In this document: positions 37,329 to 47,244 of the stretch, piece by piece
Layout of the letters: every line of letters begins with the position of its first letter
How positions within the stretch are numbered: the first letter of the stretch is position 1
Source: Verrucomicrobiaceae bacterium
GTDB taxonomy: Bacteria > Verrucomicrobiota > Verrucomicrobiia > Verrucomicrobiales > DEV007
NCBI GenBank assembly: GCA_004211885.1
Contig: SHBV01000011.1
Span: 1 to 64,000, forward strand
Direction: 5' to 3'
DNA length: 64,000 nt
The notes under the pieces: generated by a model
Databases searched by the model: none
What the model saw: only the letters and a program-made list of their open reading frames with translations
Told to the model about the DNA's origin: nothing
Position numbers and translations under genes: made by a program

Positions 37329-40064
37329 TTATTCAGCTCCAGTATCAGTTAAATGTTTTCTCGGAATGAAACCGAGAGAAGTTTCCATCCAGCCACCGCA
37401 TGAACAGCCACCTCCTCCTTCAGGTATAAGTATCATGCCAGAGGCAGGTATCGTGTTTAACCAGCAGCTTGGCCGGAGACGAGGCCAACTCGTTACTGAC
37501 TCGGTTTCCTTTGACCACATTGAAATTTGACGGGCCTTGCCTCTGTAGAGTAGAGCGTCTCCAGCACCCACATAAGTGTGACAACCTTCTCTCTTTCCCA
37601 TTTTAGTTGTTAAAATCTCCCCCGTAGCCAGATCATAACCGTTCGGCTGCAAATAAAGCTTGTCACTAGTCACTACAGGATGCTGCATGTGACCGCTATG
37701 GTGATCATCGGCCCAGTTACTTGATTTGGACCAACCTGATTCACCGGTCTTTGCATTAAATGTATAGATATGGAATTTGGAATTGGATGCAGTAAGAATC
37801 AGTTGTTCCTTAGTTGCCTGAAGATAAAAGGTTATAAGTCCGTCCTCAGTATCGATCGGCTTTTCCCATATCAATTTGCCGTTTTCAGCATCTAGACAAA
37901 CTAGGAACTGGTCGAGCCAAAGAGACTTATCAGATATCCTTCTGTTTTCTTGAAGCTGGATCTTAGGGTTTCTGGTTTCAACAAAATACAAATACCCATC
38001 AGCACATGAAATTGTTGGATTAAGAATGACTCCCTTCGCGTACCGCCAAGCTAACTTTGCTTCAGGCTCTTTCAGAGAATATCCAAAGATAAAATCACTA
38101 CATACTTGCTGAGTGCCAACATCACCACCTTTCCCGTCATACCACATCTTTCCTGACCAGAAACTCTTGTATGAGGTATTGGCCTGTGTGCCGCTGCCAA
38201 TTAAAGTGTCAGTTATCTTGCCAATGTATCCCCATTCAAAATCAGTCTCGGCGACTGGCTCACCCGGAACTCTAATAGTTTGGAGTCTTTGTCCAGTTTC
38301 TGAATCAAAGATCCAGGCCATATCTTTAATAGCAACATAGAGATTTTCATTGTCAGCGCACCAGTTACCACAGTCTCGAGGTATATTGACTCTTCTCAGA
38401 TCCGGCGCCTCAATGCTCCAGAGAACCGACCCGTTATGGGCATCCAATGCAACTAGCCTATTCATTCCCTGATGGAATAGCCTTCCTCCTGCAGAGAGAG
38501 GAGCAGGCATTCGCGGGTTCCGGTCAATCCCGAAATCGGCACCGGGCCGACCCAACCACTGAATTGTGAATTCATGAGTACCAGTAGCGCCAGCGAGGTT
38601 CTCCTTCGTCGAGGTTGTATTACCGGCGTCACCGTATTGGTGCGTCCAGTCACCTGAACCCGGGAGCTTTGGTCTTGCATATATTCTATCGTTCTCGGAA
38701 ATAAAAATGGCCCTTCCCCTGCCAGGCACAAGGACGCGTTTAATTTCCTCATCCTCTTTCCGATCAAATGATATGAGCAGATTTATCATGCAACTCGTCA
38801 GCGGTATCTTTCCTTTTAAATCATCAACCCTGAGAACATTGACCCTCGAGCCCTGTACCCCTGACCGGTAAAGCTTGTCCCTAAGGCTATTAATTTTGCC
38901 ATCATCGCTTTGAACTGAAATGACAGAAAAATTACTGTTCCTTGCGAGTTCTATGAGAAGATCAGCATCATCAGAACCGATGACAAGACAGTAACCTTTT
39001 TTGCATCCTGCCCTGTTAATAATTTGTTTAGCCCTCTGATTAATTGAATCATTAACTATAGCGCTGACACCCGGAAGAGAAAAATTAAGGTTCGTGTTAA
39101 AGTCATGAGTAGGACCTGATCGGCCTCGACCAGTTTCAACCAATTTGTAAAAGTATTCAGTATCAGGTTGGAGATTTGGAAGATCAGCAAAGTATTGCGC
39201 TCCAATCTTTTGGGCCTTTACGATACTGCCTAGGCTACGGGACTTGCCAAAATGAACAGACATTTCTTTAATGCTCGATGACGTCCAAGTGATTCTCGCC
39301 TCATCACTTGAAATGAATCTGAGTGACGGTTGAACTGAAAACTTAATCGGCGTCAGGCCCAGTTTATTTGATATGTCGAGAATCTCTGAGGGCTTAATCG
39401 CTGCAGTGTGCAACATTGCCGAATGGACTGAACCCTTCATTGGATAACTCTCATCATCATCTTTGTATATTCCTACCGTATAGTGGGCTTTTTTCGGATA
39501 AGCGATCGGCCCCGAGGCATTGGCCTGGCCTGATAATTTTCCATTTACATAAATCTTCACCTTAGAACCATCATAGGTTCCAGCGACATGATACTTTCTG
39601 CCTATCGCAAATTTGACTCTGGAAGTTGCCTGTATCAATGGGCCTCCAGTCGAAACCCAAAACAAAAATGAATCCTCATTATAACCTAGAATCCATCCCC
39701 TCTCGTAGGAACCGTTGTCCTGAGCATAACCCATGATTGAACCCCACTGCTGACCCTCATTTATTGTAACTGTGGCCTCAGCCGAAATCTGATTCTTTGG
39801 AAGAGATGTCGGCAGAACCGAATCATTGAAGAGTCCATGCTTCCCTGAAAGGATGAACTGGCCTGAACTGTTGAAAGTTGGAAGAAATTGAGCTTCAAAT
39901 TTAATCTTTTTGCTCCTGTCAGAAACTGTATTTTTTAACCAATTAGCTTTGGAAAAGTTCCATGAATGAAGCAAAGTATCTGTTCTTTGACCGACTTGAG
40001 AATTTGATACAGCAACGCTGATCAGAAAAAGAAGTCCTGACAGTAATAGTTTGCTCAATTTCAC
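37329..40064 (-). CDS. LamG/PQQ-propeller secreted protein with Rossmann-like middle
   Basis: A 911-residue secreted protein, probably the first gene of the run. The order is: signal peptide (about 1-22); a LamG-like beta-sandwich (about 30-235, with VAGTYDGSKVKIYVNGKL); a fibronectin-like domain of the purple-acid-phosphatase N-terminal type (about 240-330, with YFADLPNLQPDTEYFYKL); a stretch resembling a degenerate SAM-methyltransferase Rossmann domain (about 350-460, with VIGSDDADLLIELAR and LLISFDR); then a PQQ-like propeller (about 475-890). A cysteine-rich GGGGCSCGGW lies near the C terminus. An AT-rich gap of 103 bases before it may hold the operon promoter. Ligands and catalysis cannot be read. 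Confidence 0.7.
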   Translation of the reverse strand: MKLSKLLLSGLLFLISVAVSNSQVGQRTDTLLHSWNFSKANWLKNTVSDRSKKIKFEAQFLPTFNSSGQFILSGKHGLFNDSVLPTSLPKNQISAEATVTINEGQQWGSIMGYAQDNGSYERGWILGYNEDSFLFWVSTGGPLIQATSRVKFAIGRKYHVAGTYDGSKVKIYVNGKLSGQANASGPIAYPKKAHYTVGIYKDDDESYPMKGSVHSAMLHTAAIKPSEILDISNKLGLTPIKFSVQPSLRFISSDEARITWTSSSIKEMSVHFGKSRSLGSIVKAQKIGAQYFADLPNLQPDTEYFYKLVETGRGRSGPTHDFNTNLNFSLPGVSAIVNDSINQRAKQIINRAGCKKGYCLVIGSDDADLLIELARNSNFSVISVQSDDGKINSLRDKLYRSGVQGSRVNVLRVDDLKGKIPLTSCMINLLISFDRKEDEEIKRVLVPGRGRAIFISENDRIYARPKLPGSGDWTHQYGDAGNTTSTKENLAGATGTHEFTIQWLGRPGADFGIDRNPRMPAPLSAGGRLFHQGMNRLVALDAHNGSVLWSIEAPDLRRVNIPRDCGNWCADNENLYVAIKDMAWIFDSETGQRLQTIRVPGEPVAETDFEWGYIGKITDTLIGSGTQANTSYKSFWSGKMWYDGKGGDVGTQQVCSDFIFGYSLKEPEAKLAWRYAKGVILNPTISCADGYLYFVETRNPKIQLQENRRISDKSLWLDQFLVCLDAENGKLIWEKPIDTEDGLITFYLQATKEQLILTASNSKFHIYTFNAKTGESGWSKSSNWADDHHSGHMQHPVVTSDKLYLQPNGYDLATGEILTTKMGKREGCHTYVGAGDALLYRGKARQISMWSKETESVTSWPRLRPSCWLNTIPASGMILIPEGGGGCSCGGWMETSLGFIPRKHLTDTGAE

Positions 40065-40143
40065 TAAATAAAACTAAACACCTTTGGTCTGAGAATAAAC
40101 AAGAAACACTGCTTATAATCATTTATTGTTCATAGCACACGGG

Positions 40144-40166
40144 CCTCGTTCTAGAACGATTCGAGG
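40144..40166. repeat. Hairpin 2 bases after the CotH-protein stop codon
   Basis: On the plus strand CCTCG and CGAGG flank a perfect 14-base palindrome, TCGTTCTAGAACGA, so two alternative stems can form. It begins two bases after the TAG of the CotH-like gene as read on the minus strand. There is no T-tract on either side, so a classical intrinsic terminator is unlikely. An RNA-stabilising or Rho-assisted 3' hairpin is possible. Confidence 0.4.
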
Positions 40167-40167
40167 T

Positions 40168-43100
40168 CTATGGGCTCAGTGAAATGACAGCTTTAAAATA
40201 TACGTTTAATCCGAACGTATCAGCTTTGCTTATTAAATAACTGACTGTTTCAGTCCCATTTCCATTATTTTGTACATTAATTACGCTAGTCGGAGTGGTT
40301 AAATTATCCCATTTTGTTAGATTATTACTTAATTGAAGTCCGAAACGGACATCATCAGCCCCAATGCGCCTTTTTACATCAATTATTAAATAATCATCTG
40401 TAACTCCTTCTATCTCTAATTCTCCTATACGTGCAGAGATGCTATCTGAGGCACTTACAGCGTTAGGATCTGTGCCAATTGCATATTCAGAGAGAGCTGA
40501 CAATCCATCATTATCTGAATCAATTAAAGGGTCACTGACGTTATTTAACGCACTCCACTCAGCCAAGTTAAGCGCATCACTGAAACCGGGGTTCCCTCCT
40601 AACGAGGCGCTACTCCTCCAGGTACTGGGAGCGGGATTTGCATAATTTCTAAGAGGATTAATTTTCACCAATGAATATCCTTCACCGTCAGCACTTGCTG
40701 GCCACTCGTCCCCATCATTAAAGGGAATATCAATGATATTTGCCCCACTCCTGTCAGTGATGATTATTTGTTCACCGTCATTATTGAGGTTCCCATTAAA
40801 CTCCCCAACTATTACAATGTTAGGATCAAGACTCTTGCCGTAACGCATCATAAATGCATCAATATTATTTACAATAATGAGACGGGCTCCAGGCAACATC
40901 GTTCTGCCTCTTTCAGCAGTAGCGAAATCAAATTCTATACCATCAGAGAATACCAGTGCACCCAAGTCCACTGATCTTGGTGAAATATTTAGAAGCTCAA
41001 TGAACTCAAAGTCCGATCGGTCATTAAAACCAGCAGCTGCCTCTTCAGCTGACGGTTGAGCAGGACGGTAATGAATTTCGCTTATGACAATATTGTCAGT
41101 TCTTGCAGGTTCTGCATCAACAATGAAATCGGCCTCAGTAATTGCACTCCATACATTATTATTTTTAACTCTTGCCTTAATTGTGTTTAAACCCTCATCT
41201 CTCAAGTACAATGGATTAGGGTTAGTGAATTGGACCCCAGACAGCTCCAAATCAAAGCTCACATCAGAACTTGTCCTAGATGACTGATGAACTTCAACTG
41301 CAATAACGTTTTGCCCATTAACTAGTGAAGTCGTTTCTATTGGAAAGGAGTAATAAGTCGTTTCGTCATTTCCCCCGGATATGTTACTAGCAAATGTGAG
41401 ATAGTTGATTGTGCCACCAGGCATCCCAGAACGAACAACCTCTTTCCCATTCAAATAGACTACTGCCCCATCATCTCTTCTGAGTTTCAACTCCAATTCT
41501 CCAAATTTGTTGACGTCAGAAGCATTGAACTTGGTTCTGAAGTAGGTTGTAACATGTTTATTTAATGAACTGGTTCCAAATGAAACTGTGGTCCTCTCAC
41601 CCCCATCCCCGTAACCGAGTTCAGCTGCTCCCGATTTCCATAAAATGTCATTGAATGCGACGCTTCTCCATGAAGTTCCTGCATTAGTACCATTGTCGAG
41701 GTATTTCCAGGATGATCCTCTTCGCAAAAGCATCTCGCTATTGGTATTTCCATCGAAAATCTTTGCGTCTGGATTAATGCCGCCACCTAACTGGCGAGGG
41801 TCTTCGCCATTTAAAGTGTAAAGGATCTGACCTGGCCCTCCCCTGAGAAGTATTTGCTGAGTACTCTGTACAAATCCACCGTGCTTACTGAACTTTGGAG
41901 GATCAATGTCAGGGTACCAATTCACTGATCTGAGTTGACTCACGAGCGTTGGAATCCGGCTAGAAATAAAGTTTCTGACACCACTCACAGCTCCTAACCA
42001 TGCAGTACGTGACCTGGAAGTGTTACCCCATCGAGCCGAATGCGCAATAATGCCAGGGTCAAGTTGCTCAGCCCTTTTATCAACACGTTCGATTCCAGCT
42101 TCGGGAGTCAATAGACCTCCATTATAACAATACATTGCTACTCTGTCCGAAAATAGCATCCTGTACTCTTCACTGTGACTTGCAAATCTCTCATGCAAAG
42201 TATGCGGGTTAAAATCTGTTAAGGAGCTACTTCTTGTGAATGGTGAAACCATGTTGTTCTCTCCAGTGCCTAGGGAGTGTTCGCTGTCATGCTCAAAGAA
42301 ATGGTAACCTTGGGGATTTTCCCTGTTGTAGATTCCAAAATAATTGTTTGGCCGTGGCTGAGTGTACCTAGAGCCGGGACCATCCCTATCACCCGTATAA
42401 TAAGTGATAATCATATAATCAATGAGGTTTTCTATATCGACTAATCGTTCCCTATCAGGATTAATTGTTCCGTCAGGGTCCATTCCTTGTACATCAAAGT
42501 AAGCCGCATTGGTTCTGAATCCTTGCTGCCATTTCTGCCAGAGTCTTTGATAGGAGCTTCTGTTACCGTCAGTGACTCCACCATACGATTTAACCACATC
42601 ATAATCATCCTTATCTCCGCCAAAGTATATTTCACCGTAACTTGCCTCGGCCCTTTCATCGATTTGAAACATTCCCCAGTAAATTCCATTGAGAAATAAC
42701 TGAATCCACCTACCTCTCTTATAGGGTTGCCCCATTTCACCTTGTAAGTCTCTGGACCATGTGTCACGAATGAAGCTATTTCGGTTAGTATCTCCTTGTG
42801 CCCAAGAATAGTTTTGTGGGCCCCTCAAATCGAACTTATTGAAAACATCAGCTCCTTCTTCACCAAAGATTGGATAATTGAGTCTGCCGTTACCGTATTC
42901 CGATCTGAAAAAGAGCCTGAATGAGTGCTTAGGGTTTTGAGTTCGCCTCGAATAGCCTCCCCTAATGCGTAAACCGCAAGGAGATTGAAAGCCTTTTTCA
43001 TTGCCATAGGGATCAATCCAGTTAGGTGGAAATATCATCTCGACTGATGACTCTCTTTCCCATGCGATTCCATCACTCTGAGGATTAGAGTAAATTCCTG

Positions 43101-44658
43101 TCCTAGCGCTCGTGAGGTTCGCCTGGTCCGTAACTATTGAGATCGCAGGTAGACTTTTGAGCGCATCTTTGACCTTTTCAACACCGCCAATTTGAGAATT
43201 GTTACTATTAACGACTGACTGATTCATACCATATTGATATCTTTGACCATTAACACTGCCACTAGGCCAGCCGGTTGGAGCTGATGAGGACTGTCTTATA
43301 ATATCATTAACAAAAAGATAGGAATGGGTATCAATGTTAGTGGAATCGTAACCTTTTTTGAAAGCAGCCGCTCTAATGATTGAGCTTTTAGTTACACTTA
43401 TAGGAGAACTGTAAACCTTACCTTTAGTTGACGTCGGCTCAGAACCATCCGTTGTGTATCTAATAGTGGCACCTTCAGTCTTACTGGTTATTTCAAGATT
43501 GAATGGTTCATCATAAAAGCCCCTGTCAGGACTAAATTTTGTATCCGCTACTTTGCCCTGACTCGATAGTTCTGAATTTGCAAATCCGGGTGAAGGTGAT
43601 TTAAAGAATCCGTATTGCGTTCCACCACCAACGTCAATAACGTCCGCTACGAGATGGACGCCAAGTAGAAAGTCTGAACTGCCGGGAGTCGTATTCATGG
43701 CCTGAACTGACAACACGTTATCTCCATTCTTAATTGAGTCTATATGGGGTGCTATATCTATAGTGATTGGAGTGGACGCCACAATCGAATCAGAGCGTGA
43801 TCCCGTCGCTCTTGAATTATAAACTATTTGATCAGGGGAATTAAATGAACCGATCTGTACACCATTAATGTAAGCAATGAATCCATCATCAATTGTGACT
43901 CTTATTTCAGCCCCAACTATTTTTTTGTTAATGCTATCAAATTGAAAAGGAAACCTAAAGTACCCACTAGCATTTGTCCCCTTCATGTCAGCAGCGATAC
44001 TTGTTTCAACGAGTCGCTCCAGGGTCCCGGAAGAAGTTTCAAAACCGACCGGGTGTTTGACTTCCGTCCATTCAGAATCATCAAAGATATCACCGGGTTC
44101 TAACCATTGATTACCAAGAGATGCATCCTCAGGAATGAAGTACTTGACCATTGCATTAGGGCCAACTATTGCAGTCGAACTGGATTCGCCCCAAATACCC
44201 AGACCAAATGATCTGTCCTTATCTTGTTTTTGAAATTTTGGTGCTATTTCAGAAATGATTGTTTTGCCGTCAGAATCAATCAGACCCAAATACTCACCAC
44301 CACTGGACAATTCAAAATTCGTATGAAGCTGACCATCTCCTTCATGTATGTCTTCGCCCTTACCTGATGCAAATACAATGAGGTACTTTCCAGCTCCGAT
44401 AGTAGTTGCAGGGAACTTCCACTTAGTAAGATTGTCAGCATTGTCAGTTAAGAACAAACCTTCAAGATTAAAGTCAGCATTGCCAGGGTTGTGAATCTCA
44501 ATCCAATCAGAAAAATCACCATCAATATCCGCTAGAATAGATTCATTATTTGCCATAATTTCACTAATCACTGGCGCAGCGTTTAATTGAATAGGGATAA
44601 TTAAATTCGCGACAAAGATCACGGATCCTAAGAACTTACTTTTAAAATGAGCAGACAT
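40168..44658 (-). CDS. Giant secreted CotH-kinase / lamin-tail / chitobiase-like protein
   Basis: A 1496-residue secreted protein. After a signal peptide (about 1-27) there is a lamin-tail domain (about 28-125, ISEIMANNESILADIDGDFSDWIEI), a jelly-roll region (about 175-340), a chitobiase C-terminal-like domain (about 370-445, ATIRYTTDGSEPTS), and a CotH-kinase-like domain (about 500-860, FNKFDLRGPQNYSW, GRWIQLFLNGIYWGMFQIDE, FEHDSEHSLG). A second chitobiase-like segment (ILYTLNGEDPRQLGG), a second jelly roll, a second lamin tail (ISEIHYRPAQPS) and a thrombospondin-3-type calcium motif DSDNDGLSALSEYAIGTDPN follow. The CotH domain suggests protein phosphorylation outside the cytoplasm, but its activity is unproved. 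It has its own promoter region upstream (44659-44889, divergent with the cytochrome-type gene). Confidence 0.85.
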   Translation of the reverse strand: MSAHFKSKFLGSVIFVANLIIPIQLNAAPVISEIMANNESILADIDGDFSDWIEIHNPGNADFNLEGLFLTDNADNLTKWKFPATTIGAGKYLIVFASGKGEDIHEGDGQLHTNFELSSGGEYLGLIDSDGKTIISEIAPKFQKQDKDRSFGLGIWGESSSTAIVGPNAMVKYFIPEDASLGNQWLEPGDIFDDSEWTEVKHPVGFETSSGTLERLVETSIAADMKGTNASGYFRFPFQFDSINKKIVGAEIRVTIDDGFIAYINGVQIGSFNSPDQIVYNSRATGSRSDSIVASTPITIDIAPHIDSIKNGDNVLSVQAMNTTPGSSDFLLGVHLVADVIDVGGGTQYGFFKSPSPGFANSELSSQGKVADTKFSPDRGFYDEPFNLEITSKTEGATIRYTTDGSEPTSTKGKVYSSPISVTKSSIIRAAAFKKGYDSTNIDTHSYLFVNDIIRQSSSAPTGWPSGSVNGQRYQYGMNQSVVNSNNSQIGGVEKVKDALKSLPAISIVTDQANLTSARTGIYSNPQSDGIAWERESSVEMIFPPNWIDPYGNEKGFQSPCGLRIRGGYSRRTQNPKHSFRLFFRSEYGNGRLNYPIFGEEGADVFNKFDLRGPQNYSWAQGDTNRNSFIRDTWSRDLQGEMGQPYKRGRWIQLFLNGIYWGMFQIDERAEASYGEIYFGGDKDDYDVVKSYGGVTDGNRSSYQRLWQKWQQGFRTNAAYFDVQGMDPDGTINPDRERLVDIENLIDYMIITYYTGDRDGPGSRYTQPRPNNYFGIYNRENPQGYHFFEHDSEHSLGTGENNMVSPFTRSSSLTDFNPHTLHERFASHSEEYRMLFSDRVAMYCYNGGLLTPEAGIERVDKRAEQLDPGIIAHSARWGNTSRSRTAWLGAVSGVRNFISSRIPTLVSQLRSVNWYPDIDPPKFSKHGGFVQSTQQILLRGGPGQILYTLNGEDPRQLGGGINPDAKIFDGNTNSEMLLRRGSSWKYLDNGTNAGTSWRSVAFNDILWKSGAAELGYGDGGERTTVSFGTSSLNKHVTTYFRTKFNASDVNKFGELELKLRRDDGAVVYLNGKEVVRSGMPGGTINYLTFASNISGGNDETTYYSFPIETTSLVNGQNVIAVEVHQSSRTSSDVSFDLELSGVQFTNPNPLYLRDEGLNTIKARVKNNNVWSAITEADFIVDAEPARTDNIVISEIHYRPAQPSAEEAAAGFNDRSDFEFIELLNISPRSVDLGALVFSDGIEFDFATAERGRTMLPGARLIIVNNIDAFMMRYGKSLDPNIVIVGEFNGNLNNDGEQIIITDRSGANIIDIPFNDGDEWPASADGEGYSLVKINPLRNYANPAPSTWRSSASLGGNPGFSDALNLAEWSALNNVSDPLIDSDNDGLSALSEYAIGTDPNAVSASDSISARIGELEIEGVTDDYLIIDVKRRIGADDVRFGLQLSNNLTKWDNLTTPTSVINVQNNGNGTETVSYLISKADTFGLNVYFKAVISLSP

Positions 44659-44889
44659 GATATGATATTTTGGGGAGTACTTTGGGAGAGAGCCAGTTGT
44701 CTAATTGTCAGTCAACTAAAGGTTGGGGCTATAATATTACTCCTGAAGAACACATAATCACGAAATTTGTCATAATATTATATAAATTTTTATAAAATAA
44801 TTATTAACAAAGAGACCAGATTCGCTTGCATCGATTGCAATTCATTTGTTCATTATTATGACTGCAATAATAAAAAATATATTTGTAAA

Positions 44890-47226
44890 ATGATAAAAGC
44901 CAAAGAACTAACATTAGCGTTTTTGGCAATTCTCATTACTGCTTCAGTTGCAAAACCTCCTAGCCCCGAACAGGCTGAATTTTTTGAATCAAAAATCAGA
45001 CCATTACTTGCGAATAATTGCTTCGCCTGTCATTCTCAAAAAGCAGATTCAAAAGGCAAACTCAAAGCCGGACTTTACTTAGACACATACAAGGGCCTGA
45101 TCGATGGGGGCGACTCAGGCACGGCTATAGTGCCAGGAGATCCAGATCAGAGCAGAATCATTGAGGCTGTCATGTACAGGAACGAAGACATGGCGATGCC
45201 ACCAAAAGGCAAGTTACCAGACAAGGACATTGAGCTGATAAACAAATGGGTCCAGATGGGAGCTCCTTGGCCAGGCTCTGAAAATGAGATTGTTGCCAAT
45301 CCCGATACAAACAATGAGCCCTATGATTGGGATAAATTGAGAAACGAACACTGGGCATTCAAGAAAATTAAAGAATCATCACCACCCGAAGTCAAAGACG
45401 ATTCGTGGTCAAAGACACCAATCGATAAGTTCATATATTCTAAACTTAAGAACAATGAGTTAACTCCAAACGGATCTGCAACGTCACGGAACCTTATCAG
45501 GCGAGCTTACTTGACCTTAATAGGAATACCTCCGACACCGGATCAGGTCACTGCCTTTTTAAATGACAAGGACCCGGATGCATTTTCAAAAGTAATTGAT
45601 CAATTGCTAGCATCCAAACACTATGGTGAACGCTGGGCCCGTCACTGGCTAGACGTGGCCAGATACAGCGATGGACATGGCGGTTTCGGTGATAACAAAG
45701 CCCTACCAAATGCATGGAGGTTCCGTGACTGGGTAGTAAATGCACTCAATTCAGACATGCCTTATAATATGTTTGTTAAAAAGCAAATCGCTGGTGATCT
45801 TATTGAAGAAAAGGATCCGATCCCTACCGGATTCTTTGTAGTCGGCCCCACATACAACTCTGACGGGGGTGACCCTGAAGCGAAGGCACAGGCCCTCGCT
45901 GAAACTCTTTCTGACCGGGTGGATACTTTTTCCAGGGCTTTCCTCGGCCTCACTGCCGCATGTGCCCGGTGCCACAATCACAAATTCGATCCAATCACAA
46001 CTTACGATTATTATTCTCTGGCAGGAATCTTCAAAAACACTAGAAATGTGGACGCTCCTGTAGGTGATAGGAACCAGATAGAGACTCACAAATCCTGGAA
46101 AAATGCCATTGATGAATTAAATAAAAACGTCAATCAGTTCCTTGATGCTGAATCAAAAAGATTGTCCATTAATCGAAAAGAGGTTGAAAAGAAACTGCCC
46201 GAAGAATCAAAAGTTAAACTCGCAGGCATTCGTGCTGAAATTGAGCAGTTGAAAAAGAGCGAGCCTCCAAAGCCTCCAAATGCACACGTACTTGCAGAAA
46301 ATGGCAACGCAAATATGCATATTGCGCTCCGCGGCGACTTGCGCAAGAAAGGTGAAATCGCACCAAGAAGATTCATTGAAATAATTGAAGGTAAAGACAG
46401 AAAGGAATATTCTCAGGGCAGTGGTCGCATTGAACTTTCTGACTCAGTAATTTCTCCCGAGAATCCCCTCACTGCCAGAGTAATAGTCAACCGCATATGG
46501 GGGTGGCATTTTGGTCAAGGCCTAGTGCGGACACCGAGCAACTTTGGAATCATTGGTGAAAAGCCCTCGCACCCGTTGCTCCTAGATTGGTTAGCGCACA
46601 ACTTCGTAAAGCAAGGATGGTCGATCAAAAAATTGCACAAAATGATATTAACGTCTTCTACGTGGCAAATGAGCAGTGCCCACATAAAAGAAAAGTTTGA
46701 TAAGGATGGTGACAATAGAATGGTATGGAGATACAGCCCCAGAAAACTGGAAGTTGAATCATGGAGAGACACGCTCCTAGCTGTGACGGGCGAGCTTGAC
46801 CCTAAAATAGGAGGCGCTCCTGAAGGCGAAATTCTCAACAGTAAAAGGAGAACCCTCTATGCTACTATCAGCAGGACCGGTGACAGATTTCAGTCTGATG
46901 CTTTTTTACGTTTGTTTGATTTTCCCGCAGCCGTATCAACGAGTCCAAAGAGATCCTCGAGTGTAGTCCCTCAACAGTATTTATTTATGATGAACAGCCC
47001 GTTCATGACAGAAAGATCCAAGAACTTAGGCAAACGGCTTTTTGATAGCCCCGACAATACTCAGAGAACTATTGAATCTGTCTATGAGAGTCTATATTCT
47101 AGGCTGCCTGAAGACGAAGAGCGCGAACTTGCAAATAAGTGGTTAGGCGATAGTCCTGACCAGAAGAGCTGGGAGCTATACGCTCAGGTTTTGCTGAGCG
47201 CGCACGAACTCATTCAATTAAGATAA
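44890..47226 (+). CDS. DUF1549/DUF1553 protein with N-terminal cytochrome-c-like domain
   Basis: A 778-residue secreted protein of the PVC-specific PSCyt1-PSCyt2-PSD1 family. A short signal peptide precedes a planctomycete-type cytochrome c domain with CFACH (about 43-47). The DUF1549 domain follows (about 150-345, IDKFIYSKLKNNELTPNG, GERWARHWLDVARY) with a second motif CARCHNHKFDP, then a coiled-coil-like linker (about 405-450), and DUF1553 (about 500-750, NPLTARVIVNRIWGWHFGQGLV). It is shorter than the usual 900-1100 residues because the middle sandwich domain is missing. It is followed after 18 bases by a DUF1501 gene, the usual partner. The biochemical role is unproved; these pairs are linked to polysaccharide use in the PVC literature. 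Confidence 0.9.
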   Translation: MIKAKELTLAFLAILITASVAKPPSPEQAEFFESKIRPLLANNCFACHSQKADSKGKLKAGLYLDTYKGLIDGGDSGTAIVPGDPDQSRIIEAVMYRNEDMAMPPKGKLPDKDIELINKWVQMGAPWPGSENEIVANPDTNNEPYDWDKLRNEHWAFKKIKESSPPEVKDDSWSKTPIDKFIYSKLKNNELTPNGSATSRNLIRRAYLTLIGIPPTPDQVTAFLNDKDPDAFSKVIDQLLASKHYGERWARHWLDVARYSDGHGGFGDNKALPNAWRFRDWVVNALNSDMPYNMFVKKQIAGDLIEEKDPIPTGFFVVGPTYNSDGGDPEAKAQALAETLSDRVDTFSRAFLGLTAACARCHNHKFDPITTYDYYSLAGIFKNTRNVDAPVGDRNQIETHKSWKNAIDELNKNVNQFLDAESKRLSINRKEVEKKLPEESKVKLAGIRAEIEQLKKSEPPKPPNAHVLAENGNANMHIALRGDLRKKGEIAPRRFIEIIEGKDRKEYSQGSGRIELSDSVISPENPLTARVIVNRIWGWHFGQGLVRTPSNFGIIGEKPSHPLLLDWLAHNFVKQGWSIKKLHKMILTSSTWQMSSAHIKEKFDKDGDNRMVWRYSPRKLEVESWRDTLLAVTGELDPKIGGAPEGEILNSKRRTLYATISRTGDRFQSDAFLRLFDFPAAVSTSPKRSSSVVPQQYLFMMNSPFMTERSKNLGKRLFDSPDNTQRTIESVYESLYSRLPEDEERELANKWLGDSPDQKSWELYAQVLLSAHELIQLR

Positions 47227-47244
47227 TATCATATCCAAAAAACC

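Noticed and set aside
44826..44840. TTGCA-TCGAT-TGCAA inverted repeat as an operator for the DUF1549 gene
   Set aside because: The arms are only five bases and it occurs in an AT-rich promoter gap, so chance is likely.
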